Assembly: GCF_019703515.2 (NCBI RefSeq) | Contig: NC_059356.1 | Coordinates: 27,833,914 to 27,897,913, forward strand | Direction: 5' to 3' | DNA: 64,000 bases | Source: Myxocyprinus asiaticus | Lineage: Eukaryota > Chordata > Actinopteri > Cypriniformes > Catostomidae | Notes under the pieces: model-generated | Databases searched by the model: none | The model's input: the letters and a program-made list of their open reading frames with translations, nothing else | What the model was told of the DNA's origin: nothing | In this document: one piece after another, positions 48,001-58,929 of the stretch | Layout: the number at the start of each line of letters is the position of its first letter | Numbering within the stretch: position 1 is the first letter of the stretch | Program-made: the position numbers and the translations under genes

Positions 48001-48091
48001 TAGAAATCATCTTTATAAGCTTCCACTGGCTTATTTAATCCTATCACCTACCCCCTTAAATCCTGTCAAGAAGGTTGCCAGGTTTGTTCCC
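45041..48091. other. Unassigned DNA with microsatellites and repeat pieces
   Basis: Three kilobases without a supportable gene. It includes a (CT)n stretch at about 45683-45740, a (CA)n run at 45968-45982, a repeat-like segment at 46690-47060, and a pyrimidine-rich, less AT-rich block at 47400-47660 followed by CT/GT runs at 47745-47815. ORFs across these are simple-sequence products. Confidence 0.45.
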
Positions 48092-48414
48092 TTAAAGCGA
48101 TAGTTCATGCAAAAATGAAAATTCTGTCATCATGTACTCCCATTATGTCATCCAAACCTGTATGACTTTCTTTCTTCTGTAGAACACAAAAGTTACATTT
48201 TCATATAAAGAAAAGCCATGAGAACTGGGGCTGTCAAACACTAAAGCATAAAAAAGCACCATAAATGTGTCATAAAAGTCATCAATGCTACTCCGTGTGT
48301 TATATTCCAAGTCTTCCGAAGCCATTTGATAGTTTTGTTTGTGGAACAAACAGACATGTAACAGGGTGATCAAATGAGAACAGGATTTTCATTTGTGGGT
48401 GAACTATTCTTTTA
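48092..48414. mobile_element. Cyprinid-type MITE, full length
   Basis: Left end ttaaagcgatagttcatgca with gaaaattctgtcatcatgta and ccaaacctgtatgactttct, right end aggattttcatttgtgggtg with aactattctttta. A clear copy of the common family of about 320 bp. Non-coding. Confidence 0.7.
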
Positions 48415-49030
48415 TTTTTCCCTTCTACTTATCTTGCATTATTCCTGCACTTGTCCATACGCCCAGTTATTTCTTTTGAAAGGTTGCCAGATGCTCTTAC
48501 GCGTTACTTCTCTTAATGTGTGGTCTCTTTCCAAGGGCTTTTGGCGGTTTCTTCCCCAGTGGTTTTGGTTTGTTTGTAGCAGAGGAGCAGCTGGCCCAGT
48601 GGTCGTATGTCATTGTGTGTGTTTGTCTGTGTGTGTCTAGTGTGTATGTTTGTCTCTTTTTTTATGTGTGTATAAATTAGTTTTTCATCTTTTGTCAGTG
48701 ATACTTTGAGACCCAACCTGGTCTTGTAGAATATGTTACTACACCTACATTTTTGCAAAAAGATTTTTACGTGGCTCTTAGTTCATATCGTGGGAGTTTC
48801 CTGGTGAAATAAACACTAGAAGTGCTACAACAACAATTAATTTTATTCACTTTCACACAAGTAAAACGTCAGATTATCTGTTCACAAACACTTTTCAACC
48901 AGCACACAATGCTTTCTTATGTCATCTAAACTGTTTTACTATAGCGCATGACTTGTGAGGTGATACATTTTAACGTTTGCATTACATAGCCAACTACATT
49001 TACGAGTTTGTTTGAGCGCAGTTCAATTAC

Positions 49031-49091
49031 ATGGTAGCTCAACTGATAGAGCATTGCACTTGCAATGCAAAGGACCAGGGTAAGAGTCCTG
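49031..49091 (+). other. tRNA-Ala(UGC)-like pseudogene or SINE head
   Basis: The D arm gctcaactgatagagc, the anticodon arm ttgca-cttgcaa-tgcaa with anticodon TGC, and a T-arm cagg..cctg stem can be laid out. The T-loop reads taagagt instead of ttcgant, so the internal B-box promoter is damaged, and no acceptor stem pairs. This is not a functional tRNA gene. It is most likely a SINE head or retro-pseudogene. Confidence 0.65.
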
Positions 49092-49205
49092 AAGAGCATA
49101 TGAGTTGACACATCAGGCGAATGTGTCATAGAAACACCACAAAATGATGTAGTTGCTTAAGCAATTGCATTTTTTATCTCACAATTTATTTTATGACACT
49201 ATCGA

Positions 49206-49270
49206 TTAGGTTTAGGTTTAAGGTTTAGGGTAGGGAGGGTTTAGGGTAGGAAGGGTTTAGGGTAGGGAGG
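49206..49270 (+). repeat. Telomere-like G-rich tandem repeat
   Basis: gtttagggtagggagg-type units, about 16 bp, repeated roughly three times after taggtttaggtttaa. They resemble degenerate TTAGGG sequence and could form G-quadruplexes, but the period and interruptions indicate part of the surrounding repeat, not an interstitial telomere. Confidence 0.65.
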
Positions 49271-49543
49271 TTGCTTTTGTTTATATAAAACACGATAGAG
49301 CATTAACCTTAAAAACCTCATCTGTGTAGGAGACAATTTAACTATTTTCTTTAGCGCCACACAGTGGACATTTCCCCTCAAAACTGCAGTGATGTGTTAT
49401 GATGGACATAATGTCATTTTGCAAAAATTATTTTCATGAGATCAGGCTGTTGAGACTACTAGAAAGATAAGTGGTTGCTGTATCAATTAAACAGTTACTA
49501 ATAAGCTACTAGAATATCACTAGACTAACTGGAATATAGAATA

Positions 49544-49896
49544 TGTCATGAACTGCCCTTTGTTTTCCCCTTGTTCATGGACTTGTTGATTACCCTCACC
49601 TGCCTTTCATCTTCCACAGCTGTTCCCTGTTCCATCATCATCCTTCTGTGTATTTATACCCTCTGGTTTCATTCCCTCATGGTCGGATCTTGTTAGTTTG
49701 TCTGTTAGTTTGTTAGCATGTTAATTTAAATGTTACATTCATATCTAACCAGCAAACTGCTGTGACATTTGATTTTCCCTTTATCTCAAGTGTTTTATTT
49801 TCATCTTTATGTCTTCTTCATTTTCTGAGTAACATTAATAAAATAGTCTGCGTTTGGATCCACACTCTCCCGTCTCGTCCTTCCCATCAACGTTAC
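49544..49896 (+). repeat. Left LTR
   Basis: Starts TGTCATGAACTGCCC. It contains a TATA-like gtatttatacc, a polyadenylation-like aataaaa and cactctcccgtctcgtcctt near the end. Compared with the right LTR it lacks a ~27-bp segment (around catgtcccaggatgcact) and differs at scattered positions. Confidence 0.88.
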
Positions 49897-49913
49897 TGAA
49901 GAACCGGAAAAAT

Positions 49914-50372
49914 ATGGATCCAGCAGAACAACTTGAGCAACTCACCTAAGGGTCTTCTTCAGTGGAAGACTACTGTATGAGGTTCTGGAGCTTGGTCTGT
50001 CAAGTGAGCTGGGAAAAGGGAATCCTCAGGACCATGTTCTGGTTAGGATTGAATGAACCAGTGAGGGAGATGGTCCCTTTGGACTGTGACAGGCTGCCCC
50101 TTGGTGAATTCATTGCTAACATCGTAATGGCTGTTTTTCTGCATTCTACTCCAGCGGCCAACCCTCTTGCAGTGCCTTCCACGGCTCCTTCCTCCAAGCC
50201 TTCCTTCTTCCAGGCCTTCCACGGCCTCGCCCTCCAGGCCTTCCACGCCCACGCCCTCCAGGCTTTCCATACCCACGCCCATGCCTGCCACGGCCAACAA
50301 GCCAACGCCCATGTCTGCCATGGCCAACGAGCCAACTGCCACACCTGCCACAGACAACGAGCTAGTTCTTGA
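49914..50372 (+). pseudogene. Gag-like ORF with early stop
   Basis: The first ATG after the LTR (49914) gives MDPAEQLEQLT and then TAA. The same frame continues open as SSVEDYCMRFWSLVCQVSWE and MFWLGLNEPVREMVPLD to a stop near 50372. The pattern (Met-Asp-Pro start, then a short region with a GLNEP motif) resembles the Gag start of fish LTR elements as I remember it. After residue ~60 the frame becomes a low-complexity His/Ala repeat (FHAHALQAFH, CHGQQANAH), where another frame (50167-50526) reads Pro/Thr/Ser. Whether the TAA is read through or is simply a lesion cannot be told. Function would be RNA packaging. Confidence 0.55.
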
Positions 50373-51567
50373 AGCCTCGTCCGTCCCAAAGCCGGCGCTG
50401 CAAGCCTTGCTCATCCCAGGGCCAACTTTCATGCCCGCTCTAGCCCTAGAGGAATTTTGGGGGGGCACTATGGCTCCAGTGGTCTCCGAGCTCCCTTCAA
50501 CGGAGACTACTTTCTCCCCAGCCTAGGTGATCCTGAAGACTTCCTTCAAGCCTCCCAAGGCTCCGCCCTTCGAGCCTCCCACGGCTCCGCCTTCTGAGTC
50601 TCCCACAGCGGTGCTCACAGCCATCTGGAAGTGGAAGAGGAGAAGAAGGGCTCCCACTCCCCAGTCACTGCCAGTGTTTTCAACCACGGAGGCCATTCCC
50701 TTATCACTGCCTGTGTCCACGACCACGGAGATCGTTCCCCTATCACTGCCTGTGTCTACGACAATGGAGGTCCTTCCCCTATCACTGCCCATGCTCACAA
50801 CCACGCAGGTGATTCCTCAGTCACTTCCAGTGCTCACAACCACGGAGATCGTTCCCTCGTCAATGCCAGTGCCCATGACCACAGAGGCCATTTCCCAGGC
50901 ACTGCCAGCACTCCTGACCATGGTGACTCCGCCCTCAGAGTCTTCCACGACTCCGCCCTCAGAGTCTTCCACAACTCCTCCAGCGGTCACGTCCGCTCTC
51001 CCAGAAACTCCTCCTCCAGCTGTCACGTCCACTCCTCCTGTGATTCCTCTTCCAACGGCTCCGCCCGCTCCTTTTGAGACTCCTTCTCCAGCAGCTCCAC
51101 CCACTCCACCTACGACTCCTCCTTCTGAGTCTCAGTTCCCTGACTCCCCTGCGGCTCCGCCTGCTCCACCTCTGGATCCTCCTCCTGGAATTCAGTTCCC
51201 TGCTCCTCCTGCGACTCTGCCCATACCAGCTGTGGCTCGGCCTCCTGACCCAGTCCCTGCCCTGTGGCCGTCTCCCAGGCCTCCTGACCCTGTCCTGGCC
51301 CTGTGGCCACCTCCCAGGCCTCCTAACCCAATCCCTGCCCTGTGGTCACCTCCCTGGCCTCCTGATCATCCACAGGCTCCTCCATGGCCTCCTGATCATC
51401 CGCCAACTCCTCCTTGGCCTCTTAATCATCCTCCGGATCCTTCCTTGTCTGCTTGTCCCTGCCTGACTTCCCATCCATCTTTTTGGGGGGGGGGGTGTTC
51501 TATCACAAACTGCCCTTTGTTTTCCCCTTGTTCATGGACTTCATGTCCCAGGATGCACTTTTGTTGA
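50167..51567 (+). CDS. Pro-rich repetitive ORF of the LTR element, split by TAG
   Basis: Two same-frame open segments (50167-50523 and 50527-51567) are separated by a single TAG at 50524-50526. The second, about 346 codons, has six or so 13-residue repeats (pattern LPVSTTTEIVPLS) around 50680-50925. Pro/Ser/Thr repeats follow (PPSESSTTPP, PPAVTSTPP) and then PPDPVLALW / PPWPPDHP repeats to 51470, running into the right LTR. No known domain is visible. Repetition and length preservation in one frame suggest it was translated, perhaps as the distal Gag part, but a chance open frame in a C-rich tandem repeat is an alternative. There is no ATG at 50527. Confidence 0.4.
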
Positions 51568-51876
51568 TTACCCTCACCTGCCCTCCATATTCCACAGCTG
51601 TTACCTGTTCCATCATCATCCTTCTGTGTATTTATACCCTCTGGTTTCATTTCCTCATGGTCAGTTCTTGTTAGTTTGTCTGTTAGTTTGGTAGAATGTT
51701 AAATTAAATGTTACATTCATATCTAATCAGCAAACTGCTGTGACGTTTGCTTTTCCTATTATCTCAAGTGTTTTTTTTTTTATCTTTATGTCTGCTTCAT
51801 CTTCTCAGTAACATTAATAAAGTAGTCTGCATTTGGATCCACACTCTCCCGTCTCGTCCTTCCCATCAATGTTACA
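51496..51876 (+). repeat. Right LTR
   Basis: Starts TGTTCTATCACAAACTGCCC just after a G11 run and ends CAATGTTACA next to the duplication gaata. Same order of motifs as the left LTR (gtatttatacc, aataaag, cccgtctcgtcc). The two LTRs are clearly diverged by substitutions and one indel, so the insertion is not recent. Confidence 0.88.
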
Positions 51877-51881
51877 GAATA

Positions 51882-54398
51882 CAATTGCTTTCTTTTGTAA
51901 ATCTTTTCAAATGAAACTACAGCAAATGAAAGTCTGTTTTTTAAATTGGTACTATGATGCATACTTTGTTTCATTTCAGCAGAGTTGTGACACTGGCATG
52001 ATTGTTGGAGGTAATGTCCAAACTGCATGGGTGTAATGCATTGCACAGAGCTCGGGAGAAACGGATCCAATCAGCAGAAAGATCTGTGAACATAATAATG
52101 CTTGAATTAAAATCCCTAATTGGCATTTAAATTTTATATAGTTTGACATGGTAATGTACAATACATTTAGTTAACAGTTGCAATCTACCCAATGTCAACA
52201 CATGTACACCACTGCTGGAGAATGCTGGTCTCAATGTTTTACTGGCTGTGACATTCAAATCATTAGTGAAAATATGTGAGACATGGACCAATGCCTCCAG
52301 CAACTATGGAAAGTGAAAGGAAAAAAACCGAGGTGTGTGTGTGTGCTCTTAAAGTATGTCCACATGTCTCCTCCAGTTATACTGAAATAGCAAAGTTCGA
52401 GGTTCCTGAATCTTGGGTCATGAACCTTGAACTTTTGTTATTGTATATTTCCTCCAGTCTACCTATTCCTCTGTTCTCTCTCTCTCTCTCTCTCTCTCAT
52501 ACACACACACTTAAGATATGCCATTTTTATCCCCTGTTGTTCAAAAATAGTGTGTCTCCATGGTACAAGAGACAAGCAGCCAGCACGCAAGCTTGTTGTC
52601 AAGCACATACATAGTACACAATTTGTACTCTCCACTGCAGGCTACAACAGATATTCGGCCTGAATATGTATACACACACACACATCATTGCATGAGATTC
52701 ACGTGAATGCTGGCTAAGGTAGGTACTTAAATATTGATATGGTGAGATTATGAAGGGACAGAGATGCTCCGTTGAAGAGCATGCATGAGAAATTTTGAGG
52801 ACTTTGTGTGCGAGACAGTATGTGTGTATTAAACAAAATTTAATCAATGTACATACATTGATAATGGCTGTACATGTCCTTATTTAGAAAGATTGATTAT
52901 TACTTACTAATTAGTTCTGACTGCAGAGATGTAGCTTTCTAATTTACATTAATATTTTATGCATTTATCCAAAGCAACTGAGAGTGCATTCAACCTATAC
53001 ATTTTATCAGTACTTGCATTTTTTTGGAATCAAACCCATGAGATTGGAGTTGCTAGCAACATGCTGTAACAGTTGAGCTACTAGAACACTTGTAATTAAA
53101 CATTTCTATCCACACAAATATATATGAGAGGTTGACATGACATGCCTTTTGCCTAGGGCAGCATAAATTAGTGAATGTATAGTCTTTAAAGAAGGGATAA
53201 TGTACAGTCAGCCGGTTGTTATCGCACAATAAACCCCGACAGGGTGATCAGGACCCTGATGCAAAGCGGAGCGGTCTTGTATTTTACTTTGTAAAAATGA
53301 CCATCTGACTGCTCATTATTCAGCCTATTACAAGACTACTTGCCAAATAAACAAATAAATGGACATGAAACACTGATTTGAGTTTAAATTATTTTATTAG
53401 CTTACTTTTAGATATCGCACAGTGATCCGTGAAGCAGCAAGAGACGGCTCGCAGAACCTGGATGGGCGGTGTGATACGTGGATGTGTGGTTGCTACTGAT
53501 CAATATCGGACCACTGGATGACCCAAGAGTATTTCAGAGAGCCGTGTAATAAATAGAACTAATCCACAGTAAAGTGTAGTATAATGTAGTGTAGTCTAGT
53601 CTAGTCAAGTGCATACAGTAAGTAGTATTTAGCCAAAAAAATTCTGTTTGCAGCATGTTTAACAAATATCTGGAACATATTTTTGTAGTGTATGGTTGGA
53701 TAGAATAAATAAAAAAGAGACAAAACCTCTAAGTTTAGAATATGCCTTCCAACATATTTTAGTAACACGGCAAATTTTGAGATCAATGCAGAATACAGGA
53801 ATTAGATGTGGCTAAACCGATTGTCTCTGTAAAATGGATAACATGTGGTTTTCAAACAGGTTTGCCAAACACTCCCGAGTATTATTGTTCATATATAATT
53901 CTTCAACACTTGATGTTCTTACTGCCTGACAAAGACCTTAGCAGTCGAAATGTTGCTATTTAAATCTATTAAATTGCATGGGAAAACATGAAGCAGTGTG
54001 CCGGTCTCCTTTTTACACCAAACACTACTGCCATCAGCCATAATGTTTGTGTGTGTGACTGAGAAATGTTCTAATGTTATGATGTGAAACAGTGTGAGTG
54101 TGTGCAAGTGAGTGTTTTTGCTGATCTGTGCACCTTCTGCAAGCATAGTGTGTTTGATTTGCACATGAACTCGTGTGCTTTCATCCACACCTGCTTTCAT
54201 TGTTTGTGTGTCCTTCATCCACTTTTAGCAAACGTAAGCAGCTACGATTATGTCTGTCACCTCAGATGACAAGTATTTTGTTTCTCTGTGTGTTATTATG
54301 TATATGAGCATTTATATGCATGTCTGTATGAGAAATATTACTAGTATTTGTGCTATGCCTATGTTTTATTGTATATATTCCTGTAGGAATATGTAGTG
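51882..54398. other. Unassigned AT-rich DNA
   Basis: About 2.5 kb with no supportable gene. It includes a (CT)n-(CA)n composite at 52475-52512, a short (AC)n near 52672 and a tgtagt/ctagt run near 53575-53610. A non-repetitive part at 53200-53540 has no product. Confidence 0.45.
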
Positions 54399-54907
54399 CA
54401 GTGGTTCGTGACCCAAAAAATGGATCACAGGTCTGTTCTGATAGGGTTGCAGACAGAAGGAAAAAAACAGTGCTGAATGCAAATAATATAATGCAAATAA
54501 TAATGTAACTGTGTATAGTTAGGACAGAAAATATATAGGCTAATGAACTTTTAAAGGGGAGGAGAAAGTAATTTCCATATATTTTGTTGTTGACGTCAAA
54601 ACCCGTGCAATCAATCAAACTACATTGTATCACATTTCAACTGTGAATTAAAAAAAAAAAGGTCAGTTTTCCTATTTAGGAATTTTTTGGGTTAGTGCAG
54701 TTCAAACAATAATACATTGCCATTTATATATTTCTATTGAAATGTATTCTTTAATTATTCTTATGTTAATTATACTGCACTGTTTAATTTTAAATACATT
54801 AAAACATTTTATTTTGTACACTAAGCAATTTTGTACTATATTGGGTCACCATTTGATGTATAATGTAAACTCTTAGACTTGAGGCAAAACCCCATGAGAA
54901 CCACTAG
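54399..54907. repeat. hAT (Charlie-like) MITE
   Basis: The left end CAGTGGTTCGTGACCC and the right end GGGTCACC...CATGAGAACCACTAG are in the style of Charlie-group hAT MITEs (CAGTGGTTCTCAACC). About 509 bp, no ORF with a recognisable domain. Flanking duplications are not preserved. Confidence 0.55.
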
Positions 54908-55091
54908 TACAGCCCATATAGTTAGAGAGAGGAATTGTTCACCATCAATTTCTAATTTCATGTACAACAGTATGATTTCAATGAATATATTGTTGGTTTA
55001 CCAAAACATTTGACTCAAATGTACAGTTACTCTTCTCTCTATGGCTGTGTCTCTTTTTGTTACTTTCTTTCTTTATTCCTCTCTCTGTCTT

Positions 55092-55127
<36 letters not shown>

Positions 55128-56389
55128 CACACACACACACACACACAGACACACACTAGGTCCTCTAATCTCTCTTTATCACACATTCTCACACACACTC
55201 TGGCATTGAATTAGTTTGAATTAGTGAGTTCATTGCTATGTAAAGGGGACCTGTGGGGTTTAACCTACTTAGTATGGCGTTTAATAATGTATGAGTGAGA
55301 TTTGAGAGCTGTGTGCAGCACAATAAGGTGTCTTCACTTGCTCTTTTTTCCGCTTTGATCTCTCCCTCTTACTGACTGCTTCTTTTTCTACTTTTTTCCC
55401 TCTTTCTCTCTCACATACATTCCTGCTTGGAGCGCTTTCTAGAGCCGTACCCCTGTATTTCTCTGCATGCCTTCAGGGAAGTTCATAATCCATATTCCAT
55501 ATGGAAGGAAATTTGAATTTGATTTATTTGTGCTGGAGAATCTGTTGTGTAAGAGAATACAGAGAGCGATAGAGAGCAGAAATATAGAGGATAGAGATAA
55601 AACTATATTAATGGGCCGGTGAAGGAAAGGATTCTTTTTAAAAGACCAGAATTGCTGGTATTGCAGAAACATCTATATTTCTGTGTAAGGACCATGGAGG
55701 GCCTCGTCCACATTATTTGGTTTTCGATTGATAACTCATTAATTTTTATACATTTCTCATCCACATGGAATGCTGTTTTCTTCCAACTAAGGATGAGACT
55801 TTCAAAAACTAGTACATGCTGGTCTTTATAGCAGGGGTTATTCAGGTGGTGGAATGGTGAAGAGGCACGATAGGCTTGCAGACAGACCGACTGATTACAG
55901 ATTGACTGTCCTTTTCTCATCACTGGTCCTTCAAACAGTATATTACTCCTCCTCTCATAGCTCGTGCTCTCACATTTCCAGGTTATGCCCAGATAGATAG
56001 TGTTAATGAGGGTTTCTGACAGGCAGTCTGTGTGAAGATCCTGCTCTCTGCTCCTGAGGGAACTCTACAGTTAACAAGCACACTGGGGAAGACCTTGGCA
56101 GCATTTTCCCACGCTGTCAAGCTGGGTTCAGGGCTCCAGAACAACCACTGAGTGTTAAAATTATAGGCTTCCCCTTTATCTTCCTTTAACTTGACAGTTT
56201 GTTTACTCTTAACTTTAACTCAGAGGTATGCTGTCAAATTCTAGATGTATTGTGAGATGGACCAGATGTATTGGTGTCTGTCAGTAAAACCATGAGAATG
56301 CAGTAAACATTCCTGATTTAATTTAGACCATAGTCCAGCATTCTTAGTAGCTAAATAATTTAAAATAATGGTCAACTAAAATTTCAATA
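54908..56389. other. Unassigned DNA, partly non-repetitive
   Basis: Contains a (CT)n(CA)n microsatellite (about 55094-55148). The remainder to 56150, particularly 55200-55300, 55600-55830 and 56000-56150, is less AT-rich, free of recognisable repeats and without coding potential. This is a candidate place for conserved non-coding elements of the rara locus, unproven. Confidence 0.4.
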
Positions 56390-56757
56390 GTCAATGCTAG
56401 GCCTGGGATCTATGTCTTTTTTTACACATCGATAATCAGAACATTTTCCGATGATTATCAACCTATATCATAATTTTTTCCAGATATAAATATGGCTACT
56501 CATTACACAATATTTATTTGTCTCTTCAAAAATATTTCCAACACAACTTTGGTAAAGTGTGAGCAGGAGGGTAACTTAAAGGGGGTCGCACACCGGACGC
56601 GTCTGGCGAACGGCATGGCACGTTGTCACAAGATACAATTTTGTATGTGTACAGTATCTTTCATATAGCCTAAACAATGTACTGTACTGTCAGTTACAAG
56701 TATGTCTTTTTGTGGTTTGTCAGCTTGAATGAATCCTATTCAAGGCTACATACAGAA

Positions 56758-56965
56758 AACGTCCTGGTTACTTTTGTAACCTCAGTTCCCTGATGGAGGG
56801 AACGAGACGTTGTGTCGATGTAGTGACACTAGGGGTCACTCTTGGGAGCCCCGAACACCTCTGCTTTTTGAAAAAAGGCCAATGGGAATTGGCGAGTGGA
56901 ATTTGCATGCCATTCCCCCGGACATACGGATATAAAAGGAGCTGGTATGCAACCACTCATTCAGG
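56758..56965 (-). repeat. Right inverted terminal repeat, DIRS copy B
   Basis: Downstream end of copy B. Contains tgatggagggaacgagacgt, then tgtcgatgtagtgacactag and the caatgggaattggcgagtgg segment. It is inverted relative to 61690-61869 and carries the extra terminal extension found also at the right end of copy A. Confidence 0.88.
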
Positions 56966-57039
56966 TTTTGTGCTGTGGAGCCGAGACAAGGTCCCGGTCA
57001 TTTCAGCGGGTAGTTCAGCGTTGTGGCAAGAGGGAGGAG

Positions 57040-57125
57040 GTTACAAAAGTAACCAGGACGTTCCCTATCTGTCACTCACTCGACGTTGTGTCGATGTAGT
57101 GACACTAGGGGTCCCTATACAAAAC
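57040..57125 (-). repeat. Internal complementary region, DIRS copy B
   Basis: gtaaccaggacgttccctat and ctgtcactcactcgacgttg (57050-57086) join the two terminal sequences, with the single GTT shared by both at about 57060-57062. Equivalent to 10262-10380 in copy A and diagnostic for a DIRS1-type element. Confidence 0.88.
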
Positions 57126-57873
57126 GCCACAACTAGCTGAACTGTGTTACGTGGACTGATGGTGCGAGATGGGCAGACCGCCATTTGCCTCGTAGCCAGT
57201 GCACCAGGCCGTCACGTAACCTCCCCAAACGCTCTTATGAGTGTCAAATGGTCCTTCGGGAACAAGTCGACTTCCCAACAAATAGGGACAGGCTAGCCCA
57301 GCCGTGGCCTCTTTTCCACTTTTTTCTCCCCAAAAAGAGTGGAATTTGTTAACCGACTGGGGGCCATCGGGGGGGGGGGTTGTCACTCCCAAGGGGAAGA
57401 CACCGTGGAGACAACACCCCGCCCAGAGAAGGGGGGGTATTTCGAGTGGAAATACGTCACGTGGTCTTACCGAGTCTTGTCGGAAGTATATCATGTGGAG
57501 AAGTCGCGTGGTAAGTCCTACCCGAGGGGGGAGGAGCTTCTACAAGCATGGTGACCGGGGCAGAGGGGCCTCTGCCCAAGGAAGATGCAGTTTACCGATA
57601 GGGAAACAATTGAGCGGAACATATATCACATGGGGTCACCTATGGGGAACCAGCCCATGTGGAGCACCTACCCCAGTACAGGGCTTAGTTAGCACATGTA
57701 CTGGGCCGGCAGCGAGTTTCTCCGCAAACTCATCTGCCACGGGGCTAAGGAGGAAAGTCATCCAGGGATCACAACTTGTGAACATGACTGGGAGTCAAAG
57801 GCGCATGTCTTCACCTCATGGGAGGGGAAAGGTGCTATACGCAAGCGGTACACCCGGCCAGCTGTCCCGGAAC

Positions 57874-58887
57874 TTACCTGTTTGGACCTGACAACACACG
57901 GGACGAAACCGGCTCAACCCGGAGATTATAGAACCTTGCAAAGGTGTTGGGTGTCGCCCAGCCCACTGCTCTGCAGATATCTGCCAAAGAGGCGCCACTG
58001 GTCAGGGCCCAGGAGGCCGCTACACTCCTAGTAGAGTGGGCTCGTAGCACCACGGGGGGTGGCATGTCCTGAGCGTGATATGCCATCACAATGGCGTCAA
58101 TGACCCAGTGGGCGATCTTCAGTTTGGAGACAGTGCTTCCTTTCCGCTGTCCACCAAAGCAGACAAAGAGCTGTTCGGAGCTTCTAAAGCTCTACGTATG
58201 ATTCAAATAGATGTGTAAAGCACGCACCGGACACAGCAACGCCAAAGCTGGGTCTGCCTCCTCCTGGGGCAGCGCTTGCAGGTTCACCACCTGATCCCTA
58301 AATGGGGTTGTGGGAACCTTGGGCACATAACCCAGTCGGGGTCTCAGGATCACGTGAGTGTAGCCCAGACCGAACTCCAGGCACGTTTCGCTGACAGAGA
58401 ATGCATGCAGGTCCCCTACCCTCTTGATGGAAGTGAGCGCAGTCAGGAGGGCAGTCTTCAAAGAGAGTGCCTTAAGCTCAGCTGACTCCAGGGGCTCGAA
58501 GGGGGCTCCCCGAAGACCCAGAAGGACTACAGAGAGGTCCCATGAGGGGATGAGACATGGTCTGGAGGTATTCAACCTCCTAGCACCTCTCAGGAACCTG
58601 ATGATCAGGTCATGCTTCCCTAAGGACTTACCATCCACTGTGTGTGCTGCTATAGTGGCTACATTCACCTTCAAGGTGGAGGGGGACAGCCGCCCCTCCA
58701 GCCTCTCCTGCAGGAAGGAAAGCACTGATCCGACTGTGCATCTCTGGGGGTCTTCGCTTCGGGAAGAACACCACTTAACAAACAGACGCCACTTCAAAGC
58801 ATACAGGCGTCTCGTAGAGGGAGCCCTAGCCTGAGTGATCGTGTCTACCACACGGGTGGTAGGCCACTTAGGTCTTCTGCATCCCAT
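57874..58887 (-). pseudogene. DIRS tyrosine recombinase, one amber stop (copy B)
   Basis: The minus-strand frame from about 58887 runs about 230 codons. It has an N-terminal core-binding-like region (ITQARAPSTRRLYALKWRLF, FLQERLEGRLSPSTLKV), then the catalytic domain with the first Arg in LTSIKRVGDLHAFSV. After LCPVRALHIYLNHT comes TAG (58192-58194). The same frame then continues EQLFVCFGGQRKG, AYHAQDMPPP, the His-x-x-Arg box LRAHSTRSVAASWA and the presumed nucleophile Tyr in FARFYNLRVEPV, ending at a stop near 57874. Copy A has CAG at the stop position, so a C-to-T change explains it. The enzyme would integrate the circular cDNA into chromosomal DNA. All expected catalytic boxes are visible apart from the stop. 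Confidence 0.9.
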
Positions 58888-58929
58888 TTAAGGGCCAGAC
58901 GTGGAGATTCCAGAGGTCTGGTCACAGGT

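Larger units (their letters stand above)
48708..49455. repeat. Repeat with inverted ends, tRNA-like and TTTAGGG parts
   Basis: The left end gacccaacctggtctt and the right end gagatcaggctgttgag are imperfect inverted partners, with tttttgcaaaa near both ends. Within lie a tRNA-Ala-like sequence (49031-49091) and a G-rich tandem repeat (49206-49270). The family appears as a fragment at 34755-34830. It may be a MITE that captured, or is linked to, a SINE. Confidence 0.5.
49544..51876 (+). mobile_element. Short LTR retrotransposon lacking pol
   Basis: Two LTRs (49544-49896 and 51496-51876) enclose about 1.6 kb. The element is flanked by an exact 5-bp duplication, gaata (49539-49543 and 51877-51881). 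A G-rich run (51485-51495) lies immediately before the right LTR in the polypurine-tract position. The internal region has a short Gag-like start and a Pro-rich frame but no protease, reverse transcriptase or integrase. It is a non-autonomous element presumably mobilised by a full-length relative. Confidence 0.9.

Noticed and set aside
49031..49091. Functional tRNA-Ala gene
   Set aside because: The T-loop and B box are damaged and no acceptor stem can be paired.
49206..49270. Interstitial telomere from a chromosome fusion
   Set aside because: The unit is about 16 bp with TAGGGAGG variants, only about three copies, and belongs to a dispersed repeat.
50660..50930. Regularly spaced 39-bp repeats considered as a CRISPR-like array
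   Set aside because: The units are contiguous, diverged and in a vertebrate LTR element. There are no unique spacers or cas genes, and the period is a multiple of three, which fits a protein repeat.
50000..51310. Several long minus-strand ORFs (129, 141 and 95 codons) in the LTR element
   Set aside because: They mirror the repetitive Pro-rich plus-strand frame of an element whose LTR signals all point to the plus strand.
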